Assembly: GCA_033063855.1 (NCBI GenBank)
Contig: CP093831.1
Coordinates: 6,634,001 to 6,698,000, forward strand
Origin: Smittia aterrima
Lineage: Eukaryota; Arthropoda; Insecta; Diptera; Chironomidae
Direction: 5' to 3'
DNA length: 64,000 nt
The translations under genes and the position numbers were made by a program. Position 1 is the first letter of the stretch; each line of letters opens with the position of its first letter. Below the pieces are notes generated by a model, which saw nothing but the letters and a program-made list of their open reading frames with translations, made no database searches and was not told where the DNA came from. Below, piece by piece: positions 21,115 to 34,270 of this stretch.

Positions 21115-22809
21115 TTAGTATTTAATTGTGTTATTAACCGGGAACGAACGACGAATTCCCATGCATTTCTCGCGATCAATGAAGAGAGCGTCAACTTTGT
21201 TCTTCAAGTTTCCTTCCAAGTTCGACTTCGTTATAAGCAAATTTTGATGTTGCGCTTCTGCATCTTGAAGCTTACGATGTAAAGTGGCAACAGAGTCTTG
21301 GATTTCGCAAACCTCTTCAACCAATCGAACATGAGCATTGTCGCGACACAATTCCAAATCAGGACGATGACTTCGAGCTTCAAGACGAGTCTGTGCCACT
21401 TTGAGTGGGTTCGATTTATCATTTATTGCCTTGCGTAACATCTCAATGTGCTTCTCAACATCGAAAATCTCTTGCTGAGTTTTGTGAAGATGAAGCTGAA
21501 CCTTCGATTTAGCTTCCATGACTTCAGAGGCTCTCCTGTTAAGAGAGTTGTTGGAATTGCTCCAGGAATCCCAAACACTTGTTGCGCAAGCATTGATCAA
21601 AGCTTCAGCATCAGATCGAAGTTGTGCTGACTTTGAACGCTCCGATTGTGAACTAAAATATAATATAATTAAATCGGTAATGCTTCCAAATAAACGAGAA
21701 AAGATTTACCGATTGATGTTGAGACTGGAAGATCCAGCCCAAGTCATAGTTGTGCTGACCGTTGGATCGTACTTCTCGATTCCTCCATAATAATTGATTC
21801 CCCTTGAGAAATTGTTCAACTGGTGACAAACAGAATCGATTCCTATCGCTGATTCTTTATGAGTCAAATCGTCCTCTAACGCAAACTGAGCTGATCTCAA
21901 ATCAGACAATTGCTTATTAATCCTTTGAAGACAGTTGTTAAGCTTTTCCTGACAAGATCGTAAGTTGTCCGTTTCAACTAAAAGGCTTTTCTCAACGTGA
22001 TCATGGACCAAGTCGATGCCTTTGCGGTTCTCACGATGATAGAGACATTCTTGAGTAATGTGCAGTGGAGCTTCTAAATCTTGAATCGCTTTTTGAACAT
22101 TTCGCTTCGTGTCGGTTAACTGCGCTGCTTCAGCAACTAAGCTTTCGAGTTCTGTGTTCAATTCATTTCTCCAAAATGTAACATCTGTGAGACGTTCTCC
22201 CAATCTCCGACCAGCATCCCTTTGACCTTGAGACGTTTTCTCGTAAGTTTCTCGCATCATTCGAACAGCTTCCGATCTCATCCGTTCGGCATGATTACGA
22301 TTCGTGTCTGATTCATTATAAGTTGCGATACAATGCTGTGACCATTCGGATGGGGTGAAGCGAGTGTACAAAGCTGCTCGTGCTGCATGTTGTGGATTTC
22401 TCTGTAAATCGAAAAGATTTATAGCTTCGCATAAAGTTAAATTTTAAACTCTCATTCAAAACAAACCTCAAACCCTGTCACGAGATTTGGAAAGTTCAAA
22501 GGCTCCGAATGGGACATTCCAGAAGGCACAAAGCATGGTTGAACTAATTGGTTTGTAGTTGGATGGGATGGTAGAGGCGTAATGTCAACATTCTCATATC
22601 CTGTCGCTGGTCTCCAATCACTCATATGCTTCGGTGCCTGAAAACACGAAACAAAGTTTTAATTTTTTAATGGAAACTTCCTCAACATTCTCGACACGTT
22701 CAGCTTTGCTTCTGGTAAATAATCAATGACAATTTACTTCGTAATAACTGCCAATTTTCTTCGGACCAGAATCCTCAGACGGAATGCACGGCGCATTTGA
22801 ACTCCACGG
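21115..22809 (-). CDS. Tektin (tektin-3-like), N-terminus incomplete
   Basis: Exons: 22738-22809, 22467-22637, 21710-22401, 21115-21652, phases consistent, 490 residues without a recognised start. Tektins are coiled-coil filaments inside ciliary and flagellar doublet microtubules; in insects expression is expected in sperm and ciliated sensory neurons. Diagnostic features are YTRFTPSEWSQHC, GIDLVHDHVEKSLL, the paired helical segments, SQSERSKSAQLR, the tektin signature RPDLELCRD (usual form RPNVELCRD) and the end LFIDREKCMGIRRSFP, all closest to tektin-3. The first exon listed begins at a CAG acceptor, so a further 5' exon with the start codon should lie upstream, beyond 22810. Alternatively translation begins at the Met of MSDWRPATGYE in the next exon. 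The size already equals that of vertebrate tektin-3, so few residues are missing. Confidence 0.88.
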
Positions 22810-25800
22810 CTGTAAGACAGAAATCGAAATACAATCGTTGAATTGTTCATGGAAATTGTTGTCAGAATGATTTTGAAAGCCAATGAGAAATTAAAATCGA
22901 GAATGAAAAAGAGTTCGATAGAGAGGAGGATAGTTTGTGTCTAACAAGTGAAACTGTCAAAATGTGTTCAGTTTGCTTTAATGTTTGAGAGGAAGGTCGA
23001 TGACATTGAAAGGTTCTCGTTTGTGTGAAATCTTTTGGATTTTTATGTTATGTTCCTGCAGTGAAGCATAAAAGTTTTGATGGCGAAACTCAAATCACAA
23101 TAGAGAAAGCTCTCGGGAGAGCTTTTGAAAAAAGCTCTGAATGGTATGAACATCGAGATGAAAGCTCAGTAAAGAAAAATTGAAAGCGAGTTGATGAGAT
23201 AAAACTCGAAATATGAAAAGTTTTAAGGAAAATCAACTTTCTTTTGGATAATGTGATTTGAACTGTCTGTAGTCAGGACGTTGACTGAAATTGTCGGCTG
23301 ATCTGTGATCCCTCAGCAAAGCGCTTTTAGTCAGCATTGTATCAAACGTTCGACTTTCCACAAACGGCTGCATGTTCCACTTCATGCTTTCAATTTAATC
23401 TTGAACTCAATTTTTTCCGGTTGATATTCTTCGATTTTATGTTTCTCCCCTTTCCCACTGTTCACGTCACCTCAGCGAGCAGAAGCTTTGGAGGAGTGTT
23501 GTTATTCTCGGAGTTAAAACAAAAAGTTATTGACGAGCGCTTAGAACTATGAAAACAGAGAAGGTATAAAGAAAAAATCAATGAAATAAATAAAATCAAC
23601 CACGTAAAATTTATCATTTCATGTTTCATCATTCGATTCGTGATGTTGTTCTGAATTGAAAGAAAATTCCAAGCGACTTGTAATCGCACGGCAATAGAAT
23701 TTTTTCTTTCTCGTAATCTAAATTCAACTCATCGATTCTGTCTCATCACCAAGAACAATATCGTGAGCCCAAATCGTTGCCAGGATAGAATCGCACTAAT
23801 AATTCTTTGCCTTTTGTATATTTTCTCTTGTTTCTTGAGGGGAAAGCAAAGGAATGGATTATGCAAATCATTTGTGACGTTACGGAGCTGTCAAACTGCA
23901 CGCTTATATAACTCTTGCGACCTAATTCTAGCGACTTGCTTGTGGATTCGTTGTGACTCGAGAATCCCCAGGAGCACTCTTTACACCATCGCTAGATTGT
24001 TTTGCCTTCTGCTACTTCGCGAGTAACCTCAATTTCATCGTCTTCGACTCATTTTCCTTTGCTCTCTTTAATTCCAATCGAAATTCACTTCTCGCTTTAA
24101 GGTCATACCAATGGAATGTTGGATTTACGTCCTGGCATGAACGGAAATGGATTTGCCATTTGATTCCTCTGATCGTCGAAGCTCCAGCTTAGCATCACGA
24201 GAAGTGGCACAAATTTATTGGATCGCTTCTTGCTTCGTCCAACGTCCTTAGCAAAGTTTTATTTGTGGGCAATAGTTTCTCACATTCATAATCCTGTTAA
24301 TCTGGAGCTTTTGCCTCGTTCGTTATTCTGTTTAATCTAAAATTATTTTATAACGACAAACAGTAGAAAAAAAAACTTTTTGCACTGCAGCTGGGAATTA
24401 TTAAGGACAAAACTTTATTTCACAGAAAGTTTCTTCACTTCATCTAATCGAACAAACTCAACCGACACTGAAAGCTCAAATGAAACGGAATTTATCAGCT
24501 CACAATTTTCGAAGCCTTGCACAGGAATTCGCTTGATCACAAAGCCTTGGTTGGCGAAGGGAAATTGCTGTCTCACTCTCTGCTCGCTTTATCCAGCGAA
24601 TACCATTATTTGGTATTTGTGTGCATTGAATGTATTTCAGTGAATATCAAAATGAAAGTTGAATAGTTGGTTTTCAAGTTAGAGTTGTCACTTTGAAGTT
24701 TGAAAATGAAACAATTTGTCTTGTACCTGCTTTCAATTTCCTTTTGTTTCCAAAATATTTCTTCATCATTTAAATCAACTGACAGCTCTAACTCTTCCCT
24801 GTTATTACGCTGCAACGATTGTTCCCATAAATTATCGATAAAACATTTTTCTCCTTCAGTAGAGAGAGAGAGAATATTCGTCAAGCATTGAAAATTGGAA
24901 AACTATAAACATTGCCAATGCTAGTCAGTCGGAAACCCAAAATTTTAGCTTTCAGCATTCCCTACATCGGCCTCACTGCGGGTTTGGGGCGAAAAAGGCT
25001 CGATATTGTTTTCAATTTTCTATTTCAATGTCATAAATGTGAAAATATATGTCTCGGTGTGTTTGAAAGCAGAGTTTGCGGAGAAAGTTTTTCCCCACTC
25101 AACGATTATTACTTCGTTATCGAGGCCCTTTTCTCTTCCTGTGAATGATTTAAAATCCATTGTCTTTACGTGACATAACGTGAACAACAGGCGGGCAAAT
25201 ACTTCTTTTAATAAATTTCCATGTATTTATGTTTAGTTTTTGTTTTCGTTTTGTTGTTAGACGTTGAGAGGGAGACGAGGACTTTGCGAGAGATATGAGC
25301 GTGACACAAAAACAAGAACGATGTTTATGATGTGGGAAATTTAGGTCAAAAGTGTGTTTAACGATTCTTCGAGAGCAGGAGGTATTCCCAAGTGCAACCC
25401 TTCAAAAGGCTGGCTCTTCACTGCCAGTAAAACAATTTGCATTTAAATCAAATTGAAAGCTCACTGCGTGCTTGGGAAAAAGGGTGAAAAAGCTGACGGG
25501 AATCTTGTTTTGGGGTCACTGCAGTAATCTTGAGATAAGAAAATCCTTTGCTCTTTTCGGTGAAAACCACAAGATAAAGTTTTCGTAGAAGAAAGAAGGT
25601 TGATTGGGTGAAAACTCTGCTATGCGAAGAAGTATTTTTTTTTTTGGAAAAACTGGCAAGATTAGGAACAGTAAACAGGAAAATGAACGTTCAAGCCGGT
25701 AATTGATTCGAAATGAAAGACTAAGTTTCTCATACATACTTACGTTGGCATCAACTTCTTTTTTCTAAGAACAGAATGTCGAGCATGCGAAGCTGAAAAA

Positions 25801-28800
25801 TGTTTACTCTTTTCCCCAGAGATGCTTAAAGCCCTGAAAAGAGATTTAAACAACGAACTCTTTCAATTTTTAAAAAATAATCCATTTTTATTTGTTCAAT
25901 AAAACTTTGCTACTTTTTATCTTTTAAATTCAATATGCTTCTGTATCCTTAAGTCTTTAAACAAAAATCAATTGATTATAATCTTGTTTCGTAACAAAAA
26001 AGAAAATAAGAGAGAAAGAAATTGAATGAGGATTTCCTCTTAAATAAATTTTTGGGATATTTACACAAACATGTTTTTGCTTTCTTAAAACGAGAACAAA
26101 AAGAAGAAGAAATTGAAGAATTTACAATTTTCTTTGTGGCTTTTCTTGTGATGGAAGATGAGCGTCAACTCTGATGATGCTCATCTCGGAAAATAATTTG
26201 GTGTAATCTCATACGATGAAGACGACTCTTTGTCAGACATTTCACGTTATCAGTCCGCGATCTGTATCGTTTTAAAATGATTCTGCTTGAAAGAAAAAAC
26301 CAAAAATCTCATCTCGTTTCGTCTTGTAAAAGATTCTCGTCTTACCATCTCAAATATACTTTCTTCATTTAAAATCCTTTTTCTTTAGTCTAAACTTTGT
26401 CTTAAAATGAGAATTGACTCTACTGAGTTGTGGTTTGGTTTCACAATAAATTGAATTTTCAATTGCTGCCGCTCGCCAAGAAAATTAACTTCGGCTTTCT
26501 TGGGTTACTGTTTTAAACTCTTTAGACGTTCGCAAATTAGGTCAAACTTGTATTACTGATTCAAAATTCTCTACCAAAAGCTTAAAGCTTGTTAAAAATT
26601 AAGTCTGACTCAATATGCGAACGCCGTTAAGAGTTTTCAAGATTCATTTCCAAATCGAAATGCTCATCGTAAACAATGTTTGTTTATCTTCATTTGTTTT
26701 GTTTCATTGCCTAGCTAAAATATTTTCACCTAAGCTTCATTTTAATTTTTCTCAATGAACTTTAATAAAGAAAAAGAAGAAATCTCATTTATTTTAAATT
26801 GATTCAGTCAACATGTTCATATATCCTTATGACCTAAAGCATGAGATGACAGTAACCATTGTCAGCGAGAAGTTTACAATGGAATGAGAACAAATATATT
26901 TCCTTCTCTCATTAAGTTTACATTGACGATCATCCAATCCTGGAGCGGAATTAGTTGTCATGAGGAAACGTTAAATAAAGACTCGCTCAGATTTGAAGAA
27001 TGGAAAAACATTTTAATCTTTCACGGAAAAATAAAATCTGATTGCTTCGTGAACCGTGCGCGTGCGAGTACATTTTTTTGCGTCAAATCATTCACTGGGT
27101 CGAGAATCTGCTTCAATGGCTCTCGAGTATTATTTATCAGAGTGGAGAGGATGGTGGATTAAAAATAATTGGATGTTATTTTTTACACGGTTCACTGTTC
27201 TCTTTCAATGCAAAAACATTTGATCACTTTTCGAAGCAGAAAGAATCGCTAAACATCTTTTTATCTCGGTGACAATCATTCTTCGAGGCAAGCGGAGAGA
27301 GAGAGTGTGATAAAGAAACCGAAACAAATGGAAAAAGGAGAAAACTCTTCACGCAAGAGTATAGCGAACGTGGTCGAGATGAATAAGGAAATTAAATTGA
27401 TTTGATAACATGCGATAAAAAGTCGTAGACTCCAATTGAAATCCGTTTACAAAGCTAGACGTAATCTCTTAATCAATGTTTCAAAGGAAAACAAACAACG
27501 CACAAGGCGAAAGGGAAAAGTTTCTCTCGACGAATAATTTATAGTTGTTTACAGGCGCTTTTCTCACCCTCGAGGAAAAGCAAAAGGAAAGCGATTCGAA
27601 CTAAACTTTTCCTCTTCCTCTAGCACACGTTACTTATGTAATTTGTTTGCTTCTTTATGGTCTGTTCGGAGATTTCATTGAAAATTCACTAAATTTGCTT
27701 CCTTATTGCGAATGCCAACAAACTTTGCGGTCGGAATATCAATTAAACTTGAATTGAAAAGTTGTGCAGTAAAAAATTTGTTCTGATTACAGTTTTTCTT
27801 TACGTTGACTCTAATTTTGTTTATATCTTGAAACCGAATAATTTGAAAACGAAAATGCTGTGACTGGCATTACGAAGGGGACCCCTTTTGACATTTATAG
27901 CCCGAGAGGCTGGAAAAGAAAATCTCCTTGCCTCCAATTAGATATTTTCCTGCTACATCCTATCTATTTATAGATCACATGTTTCACAATATTTAACTTC
28001 TTTGAATGCGATAAGAACTTTCATTTCATTGGCCAAGTATGCAAAGAAGATTTTCCTTTGACGGTTAATTTGTTTTTTTTTTCCTTCTTCATCTTTTTAT
28101 TTGCACAGCAATGGAAGAAGAAATAAAAGTCAGGAAAATATTTGAAGTCGAGCACGGAAAGTATTTCAATATTTTGAGTAAGAGCTCTTCCACTTATTAT
28201 CATTGCGTCTTTACTTAAACGAGGCAATCATAAAGTTTATCATTTTCTGTTTTGATGTGGCCCGCAACTGCTGCAAATGGTTGGATATTCAAGTGAAATA
28301 AGGAAGCATTTAAATGGTTTGATATTTCATCTTCACATAAACATGCTAAGCAATTCCGGAAGCTTTTAAGTTGTACATGAAACCTTCAAGATCTCGACGA
28401 TTTCATTGTAAGCTTTAGCTAGATTTAAAACTTCGTAAACCGCATTGCAAGTTGATTTGAATCTCTAATGACTTCGTTTGAAATCAACGAAACTACTTTT
28501 TAAATAAAAGAAGGCAAACTTGATGTTTAGCAATCAAACACTGAATTTATTATGTGAGAAAGTTTTTGATTGGAATCTACGAGGAACTCGCATGGAAATT
28601 AAAAGTTAAAACTTTCGTAAACTCTCTCATCCGTAAATTGAAACGAGATTTCCCCTAAGGATGCATTTTCATTGCAATTTACCGCGCAAGGTAATTGCTT
28701 TCCTCATCTCATAACAACCTTTCCGCGAACGACTTGATGAGTTTGTTATCGCAGATGAAAATTCCTTTAAATCTCGACGATATTTAAAAATAATTTCTGC

Positions 28801-29125
28801 TATCATCAAACGAGCAAAAATGATTCTAACCGATACACTTTACTCTTAAACATTTATTTACACTTTTAACACAAAACAATCCTTTTTTATCCACAATTGT
28901 AGTTGATTTTAAGGCCACAAAAGTCATCAGTTGTGATTTCGCTTGTTCGGCGTTTCTTCATCACAAAAAATTTCATTTACGATGGAAATTGATCATGTCA
29001 TTAAGGAAACAGTTTCTGCTAGCTAATTGATTGAATTAAAAATTAACTTTAGCTTACCAAAAACGAAGCGATCTTGTGTGTTTGTGTCTTACTTAAGTTT
29101 AAAGCAATTTCAAAGTCATTTAATG
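22810..29125. other. Gene-poor interval: tektin 5' region and kirre 3' flank
   Basis: No exon is supported over 6.3 kb. It should contain the tektin 5' end and promoter and, near 28853-28858, a minus-strand AATAAA that could serve the kirre transcript. GA/CT tracts occur near 24861 and 27295. A short minus-strand open stretch at 23233-23337 is discussed under findings. Confidence 0.4.
24861..24873. repeat. GA microsatellite
   Basis: Short AG dinucleotide run in non-coding DNA. Confidence 0.7.
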
Positions 29126-32100
29126 TTAAACGTGCGTCGCGAGCGAGCCTTTCTTCAGATCACCATTAGCTGGAAGAATAAATTGACGCGATGGGCTGGT
29201 TATTTGTGTCAGACTGTTGTTCGTCGCTGTCGTTGTGACTGCTGTCGATGAGTTACTATTTGGATTTGCATAACTTAAGCCTACACTGGCACCACCAGCT
29301 CCCAAAAGACTTCCATTATTCGAGATGGTCGTCGACGATGAGAAACTAGAGTTGCTATTATTACTTCTATTGTACGGCGGTGGAGCTGGCGTCACTGAGG
29401 GATTCGCAGTGAAGGGCTTCTGTGAGTTTGGTAGCGGAAGGGGCTGAGAAATACTCGAGCTCTTTAAGAACGGATTGCCATACGTGGCACTATAGCGAAT
29501 ATCTACATTATTGAGAAGGGATTGATCTAAAATGGAAGTTGTTTGCATTAAATATTTATCCCTGAGCCGATTCTGTCGATTACTATTGGCAATTAAGTAA
29601 TACTTACTCATAATCCCATTTGGCATTGTGTTAAGGGGAATCGATGGCAGACCATTGTCCTGTCGTAGCTCGCGGCCTCGCCCCAAAGTGTAATGATCGA
29701 TGCCGCCGTTAATTGTCACTGGAGTGTTGATTAATGGACTGTGTCCAGAAGATCCTAAGAGGTGATTCTTCAAACTCGTACGCATGCTGTTTGGTGGACT
29801 ATAATCGCGCGTGTAATCATTGTAGGGAATGTAACCGTTGTTGGTGAGGCCAATTTTCGTTGCCACGTGCATGTCCGTGTAGTCACCGGAGTATCGTTGA
29901 TCGTTGGGAATTTTAACAGGCCCAGCTAGAGGCACGCCACCGTGGCCATTGCCAAGAATATTTATCGCCATTCTAGTCGCTGTGCTCTCCGTGCCAGAAT
30001 ATTCTGAGTAGTCGCGGTCGGGGTCTTTAAGTTCACTCGTGTTCGAGTACCTGTCGCTGTCTTTATAGCCTTTCTCGCTTATATGATGCTGTTGGGAAGT
30101 AAAGGAAATTGACTTTTAGATCTCTCTCGCAGTTCAAGTCATCTCATGTCATTTTCAACTGAACATACCTCAGGAATCACATCAGCTGGGGGCAATTTCT
30201 TCTTGCCACTCTTGATGCAAATCACCGAAATCATTGCCACCATAACAATAAACAGGATGATTGCCAGAACAATGAAAACATAAGTGACTTGGGAGTCGTC
30301 TGAAAAGATTACAGAGCAATATTGAGAGAGCGTTTTTTTCTTAGGGGGGTTGGAAAAGGATGGAAAATGAAAATCAATTCCAACTGAATGCGTGTGCGTT
30401 TGTGCTTTGTCGTCAAAGCTAAAGGAACAAGTGTCGAAAATCCCAAAAAATATGAGATCGGCAGAAATCGACGCACAGCACAAACAGATAAATTAATACG
30501 ATAAGCCAACTGGCCTGTCGCTAAACCTTTTGGCAGCTTTCCGCTTTAATCCACGAGATTTCCATGAAGCTAACAGGCCAATCGCTAGTATTTAATAAAA
30601 GAGAACTTACTGAGTCCGCTTAATACGATTTCCACGTTATCGTTGCCGTAACTATTGGTCACCGAGCAGTTGTAGCGTCCAAAATGCTTTGCGTCGCTCT
30701 CGCGTATGATCAAAGTCGACTTCATTCCAAATGTCGTAATCTCTTCGATAACCTTATAGTCACCATCATCGCTGCTATTGATTTCCCGACCGTTGTACGA
30801 CCAACGAATGTTTTTGGCTTTGGGAATTGAGAAGGCAACGCATTCAATTTGAACTGTTTCTCCGGGAATTCCAAATTGCTTTTTCGTCGAGGTGATTGAT
30901 GGTGGACCTTTAAGATAGATGTTGGCTTCCGCTTCTATAAGAATTCCCATGACACTAGCCCTACACGTATAGCTGCCAACATGATCACTCGATACACCAA
31001 GCGTTAGATTCGGAGATGTTCCGACCACCTTTGGCAGCAGAAGAAGAAGAGAGAAAGGATAATTCTATTAAAAACGAATTTATGTTTGCGAATTTAAAAT
31101 TTCTATTCCATATTGGAATTGGGATTAAGGGATCTGTGCATTCTCTGGATGTAAAGCGAGGTGAGTTTGAAAAATGAAGGGAAACGAGGATTTTAAAAGG
31201 AAGCCAGTTGCCATCAATTCGGGCATGCAACCCTTCTCAATAAATAAGCAGCCAATTGGGAGCTCTAACAAATGTGGAAAATATTATCAATGCAGGTCCT
31301 TCCTATTACCTTCCCCGTGGGGTTGAACATCCATTCGATTTCAGGTGTCGGATTGCCGTCTACGTCGCAGCTTAACGTCGCTGTGTCTCCTTCGTCAGCT
31401 TCGACCGATCTCAATTGAGTTCGGAATGCTGGGCCATAGCTGATGTCAAGTGTTTCACTCTCCTCACTTTTACCGACAGAATTTTGAACTTCACACTTGA
31501 CAATAGCATCATGGAAGGTTCGTGATATGTTGTGAATGATGATTTCGGTGGTATAATCTCCAATTGCTGGCTCACCGTTGATAAACCATCGATATGTTAA
31601 TTCTTTTGGGTTTGCCTCAGCATGACAAGCGATTCGAACCTCGGCGCCTTCAGGGATTTTCTCGTTTGCCAAGGCCCCGCTTATCACAGACACTGAGACT
31701 TTAGGCGCATACTTCACCTCCAATTTCAGTTTAGCAATTTTTTCGGTTCGATCGGCTGTGTTCTGCGCTTGACAAATGATTGTCGTGTTATGATGCTCCA
31801 TTTTAGGTATCAGCCTCAAAATTGATTTTGCTTCAAATCTTTTCTTGTCACCCATAGGCTTCTTCATGTACTCGACTCCTGTCGTCAGTACATTCCCCAT
31901 TCCATCGATCCACGTGATCTGTAAAGAGTAAAAACAATCGATTAATATTTCAACGTTAATAAAACTTCTTGAAGTGAAGAAAATGTTTTAGTCTTCAGTT
32001 GGACTGGCGCAGTGCATCGGAAGAAATGAAAAAGTTCCCCTTAACGCGCTCCATCCACTTTTCCGAGCTATAAAATAACAACAGCATCTCATTTAAATTC

Positions 32101-34270
32101 ATCTCTGTGACTTACTTTTAACTATAAACTTTTAATTTTTATCTTTTGAAATTGAGGAGGATGGAGGAAAAGAGATGAAGACGACAACGACGAGAATGGA
32201 AATGGCAAAAAAATTGTTTAAGAAATGAAAAAAGTTTTCAAATTAGCAAGACTTTCGAGGAGATTCTGCTTGCTTTCTGAGGCTTCTTGGGTTTCCTTCG
32301 CTATCTTTGAGCTCAAGATTGTATCCGATTTTTATGTATTTTGTTAGTTTTCCTTCTTGTTCGAGTGGAAGAGATAGAGAGCCTTCATTGCACTTCGCTG
32401 TACACATAAATTCTTTCGCATAATGAAGAAACTTAGATTTAAATTCAAAGATATGTTTGTTCTACTCTTAGAGTTTTACTGTTTCTTTTCTCTTTGCTTG
32501 TTTCTAGGGCAACCTTGTAAGTTACGAGAATAAAAGCTTTTGAAGATTTAGAAGTTCATTTGCAAGAGCTTCAAGTGACGTAACATTTCAACAACTCAAC
32601 AATAAGAACTAACAATGATATCAAAGAAACTTCCTGGAAAAACTTTTTCCTTTCTTTAGTTTAACAATTTTCTGTTGCTCAGGATGTTTATCGTTCAGAA
32701 GATGGGAAAACTATAAAACAAAAAGAAGACTTTGCATAATTTTTATTGTAGCGCCAGACGACGAAGAAGACTCGAAATCTCTGCAATATTTCTAAATTCT
32801 CGCAACCAGTCGAACAACCTCACTTTCAATAGAAACATTTTTGAGGTAAAAGGTTTTCACATTTTCCTGCCGAAAGTTATGACTTGCTTTCCATCGTTCA
32901 CCTACAGCAATTCAATGTTTTCCCTTAACAAAAGAGACTTCCGTTGACTGTGAACCATTCATTGAATCGGAGAGATTTTAAATTTGTAACACGAAAGCTC
33001 TAAAGGTTTCTTGAGACGAAGTTTATGGACAGCTCCAACAAACATGAAATAAATTTCGTTATTGAAAGAACAGAGGAAAGAATTTCCTTCGAAAATTCCA
33101 ATCCCACCCTTTCTTCAATTACTTCCAAGTCTTTTCAGTCGTTGGGACAATACAAGCAGAAAAAATCTGAGAAGTAAGCTTTCGTCCAGAATTAAATTTC
33201 ATTGGAGAAATGTAACCGATACCATCAATTATTTCGAGGGCGAGAGTGAGCTATTTGCGATGGTGAAAACCGTCGAGAGGAATGTTTCTCGAGCCCAGAT
33301 TAATTTCGTTGCTGTAAATTTCCGAAACTGTAAATAATTGATGAAAACATTCCCCTTTGAACTATGGCGAGAGGGCCAACGAGAGTGCTTTAAGTAAGCA
33401 GTTGTGTTATCAACCGGGTCATGAAATATTCAAATCCATTTGAAAGTTCTTTTTCTCCTCTCGTGATTTTTCTTGGTCCGAGTAAGAAAAGGGAAAAAAA
33501 GAAATGTGAACATGGAAATTTCTCTAAAGGACATTTTTCAATAGCGTTTTCCTCTTTCGGGGTGCCACCAAGGGATCGAATGGCATTCCATTTGTATCGT
33601 AAAATAAATGAATTGGAAATAAGATTAATGATAATGGGATTGTGAGACAAGAAATCAGTTCTTTTGTGCTCACCTCAGCTGCTGGCTTTCCACCCGACGA
33701 GATACACTCGAGCTCGATTTCTCGGTCTTCAGTCGTCACCATATGATCGATGCTCAAGTTCCCTTTGACAATTTTCGGATCGTCTGGTGGTACCAGGACC
33801 GTAACTTTAGCATATCGTGAGCGGATTGCAGGTGTGCCTGAAAATTGGAAAATAAATTTAAGTTGGAATTTTCCTTGAGAACAATAAAATAGAATGAGAT
33901 CCTTACCATCGGCACCTGGGCTGACTTGACATTGATACCGAGCATCATCATCGAGCATGATTGGAGATATATCGAGCGAGAAGTCTCCTTCTTCGTCACT
34001 GCCTACCATCGAGTATCGATCAAATCCGCTAAGATTTCTATGAACGCCTAGACCAAAGTCGTCTTTTGTCCATTGTATCAAACCAGTCTTGTCTATCACG
34101 CGGCAGGGAAGTGTCACTCGGGATCCAATAATTGCTGTTTGATCCTGAGGCTCCATGGCGAATCTTTGTGCTTGTTTCTCTTGACTGCTGCTGCCGCTGC
34201 TGTGAAATTTTCCAGTCACAATTGGAACAGTCAGAAGCAATATTCTTAGCAGCAAAAACAATGACTGCAT
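29126..34270 (-). CDS. kirre: Kirre/roughest-type immunoglobulin adhesion receptor (nephrin-partner, Kirrel family)
   Basis: Exons: 33907-34270, 33674-33837, 31310-31918, 30611-31028, 30169-30299, 29126-30088, in phase, 882 residues (855 if an 81-nt intron at 29527-29607 is removed). These receptors mediate myoblast fusion, nephrocyte slit diaphragms and eye and axon patterning with Sns/Hibris. The signal peptide is residues 1-20. Five Ig domains have Cys pairs 56/114, 166/225, 274/318, 360/401 and 442/500; Ig1 contains RFAMEPQDQTA and WTKDDFGLG. One TM spans about 524-546, followed by the family motif LPPADVIPE. The tail is Asn/Ser/Pro-rich and ends in THV, a class I PDZ ligand. The ectodomain favours kirre (VTTEDREIELEC, KIPEGAEV), but the tail also has roughest-like blocks. 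ATG 34270 is chosen because it starts the signal peptide; in-frame ATGs exist at 34321 and 34360. Confidence 0.93.
29527..29607 (-). other. Candidate 81-nt intron or exitron in the kirre cytoplasmic tail
   Basis: Perfect GTAAGT donor at 29607 and TTCCATTTTAG acceptor ending at 29527 (minus strand). The interval is AT-rich, a multiple of three and stop-free, so both spliced and unspliced mRNAs keep the frame; the difference is 27 residues between PNGIM and QSLLNNVDIRYS. Confidence 0.6.
31919..33673 (-). other. 1.75-kb intron of the kirre gene
   Basis: Lies between the exons ending in GKPAAE and starting ITWIDG, both phase 0. No alternative exon or mobile element is recognised inside it. Confidence 0.8.

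Noticed and set aside
22862..22880. ATG upstream of the first tektin exon listed
   Set aside because: Reading from it through the CAG acceptor is out of frame with the tektin coding sequence, so it cannot be the start without splicing.
25981..26010. Possible third copy of the duplicated pit intron (ATCTTGTTTC)
   Set aside because: Only a 10-nt match without the second shared block or splice sites.
31625..31650. B-box-like GGTTCGAATC on the minus strand, as in a tRNA
   Set aside because: It lies inside an Ig-domain exon of kirre, and no acceptor stem, A box or anticodon arm surrounds it.
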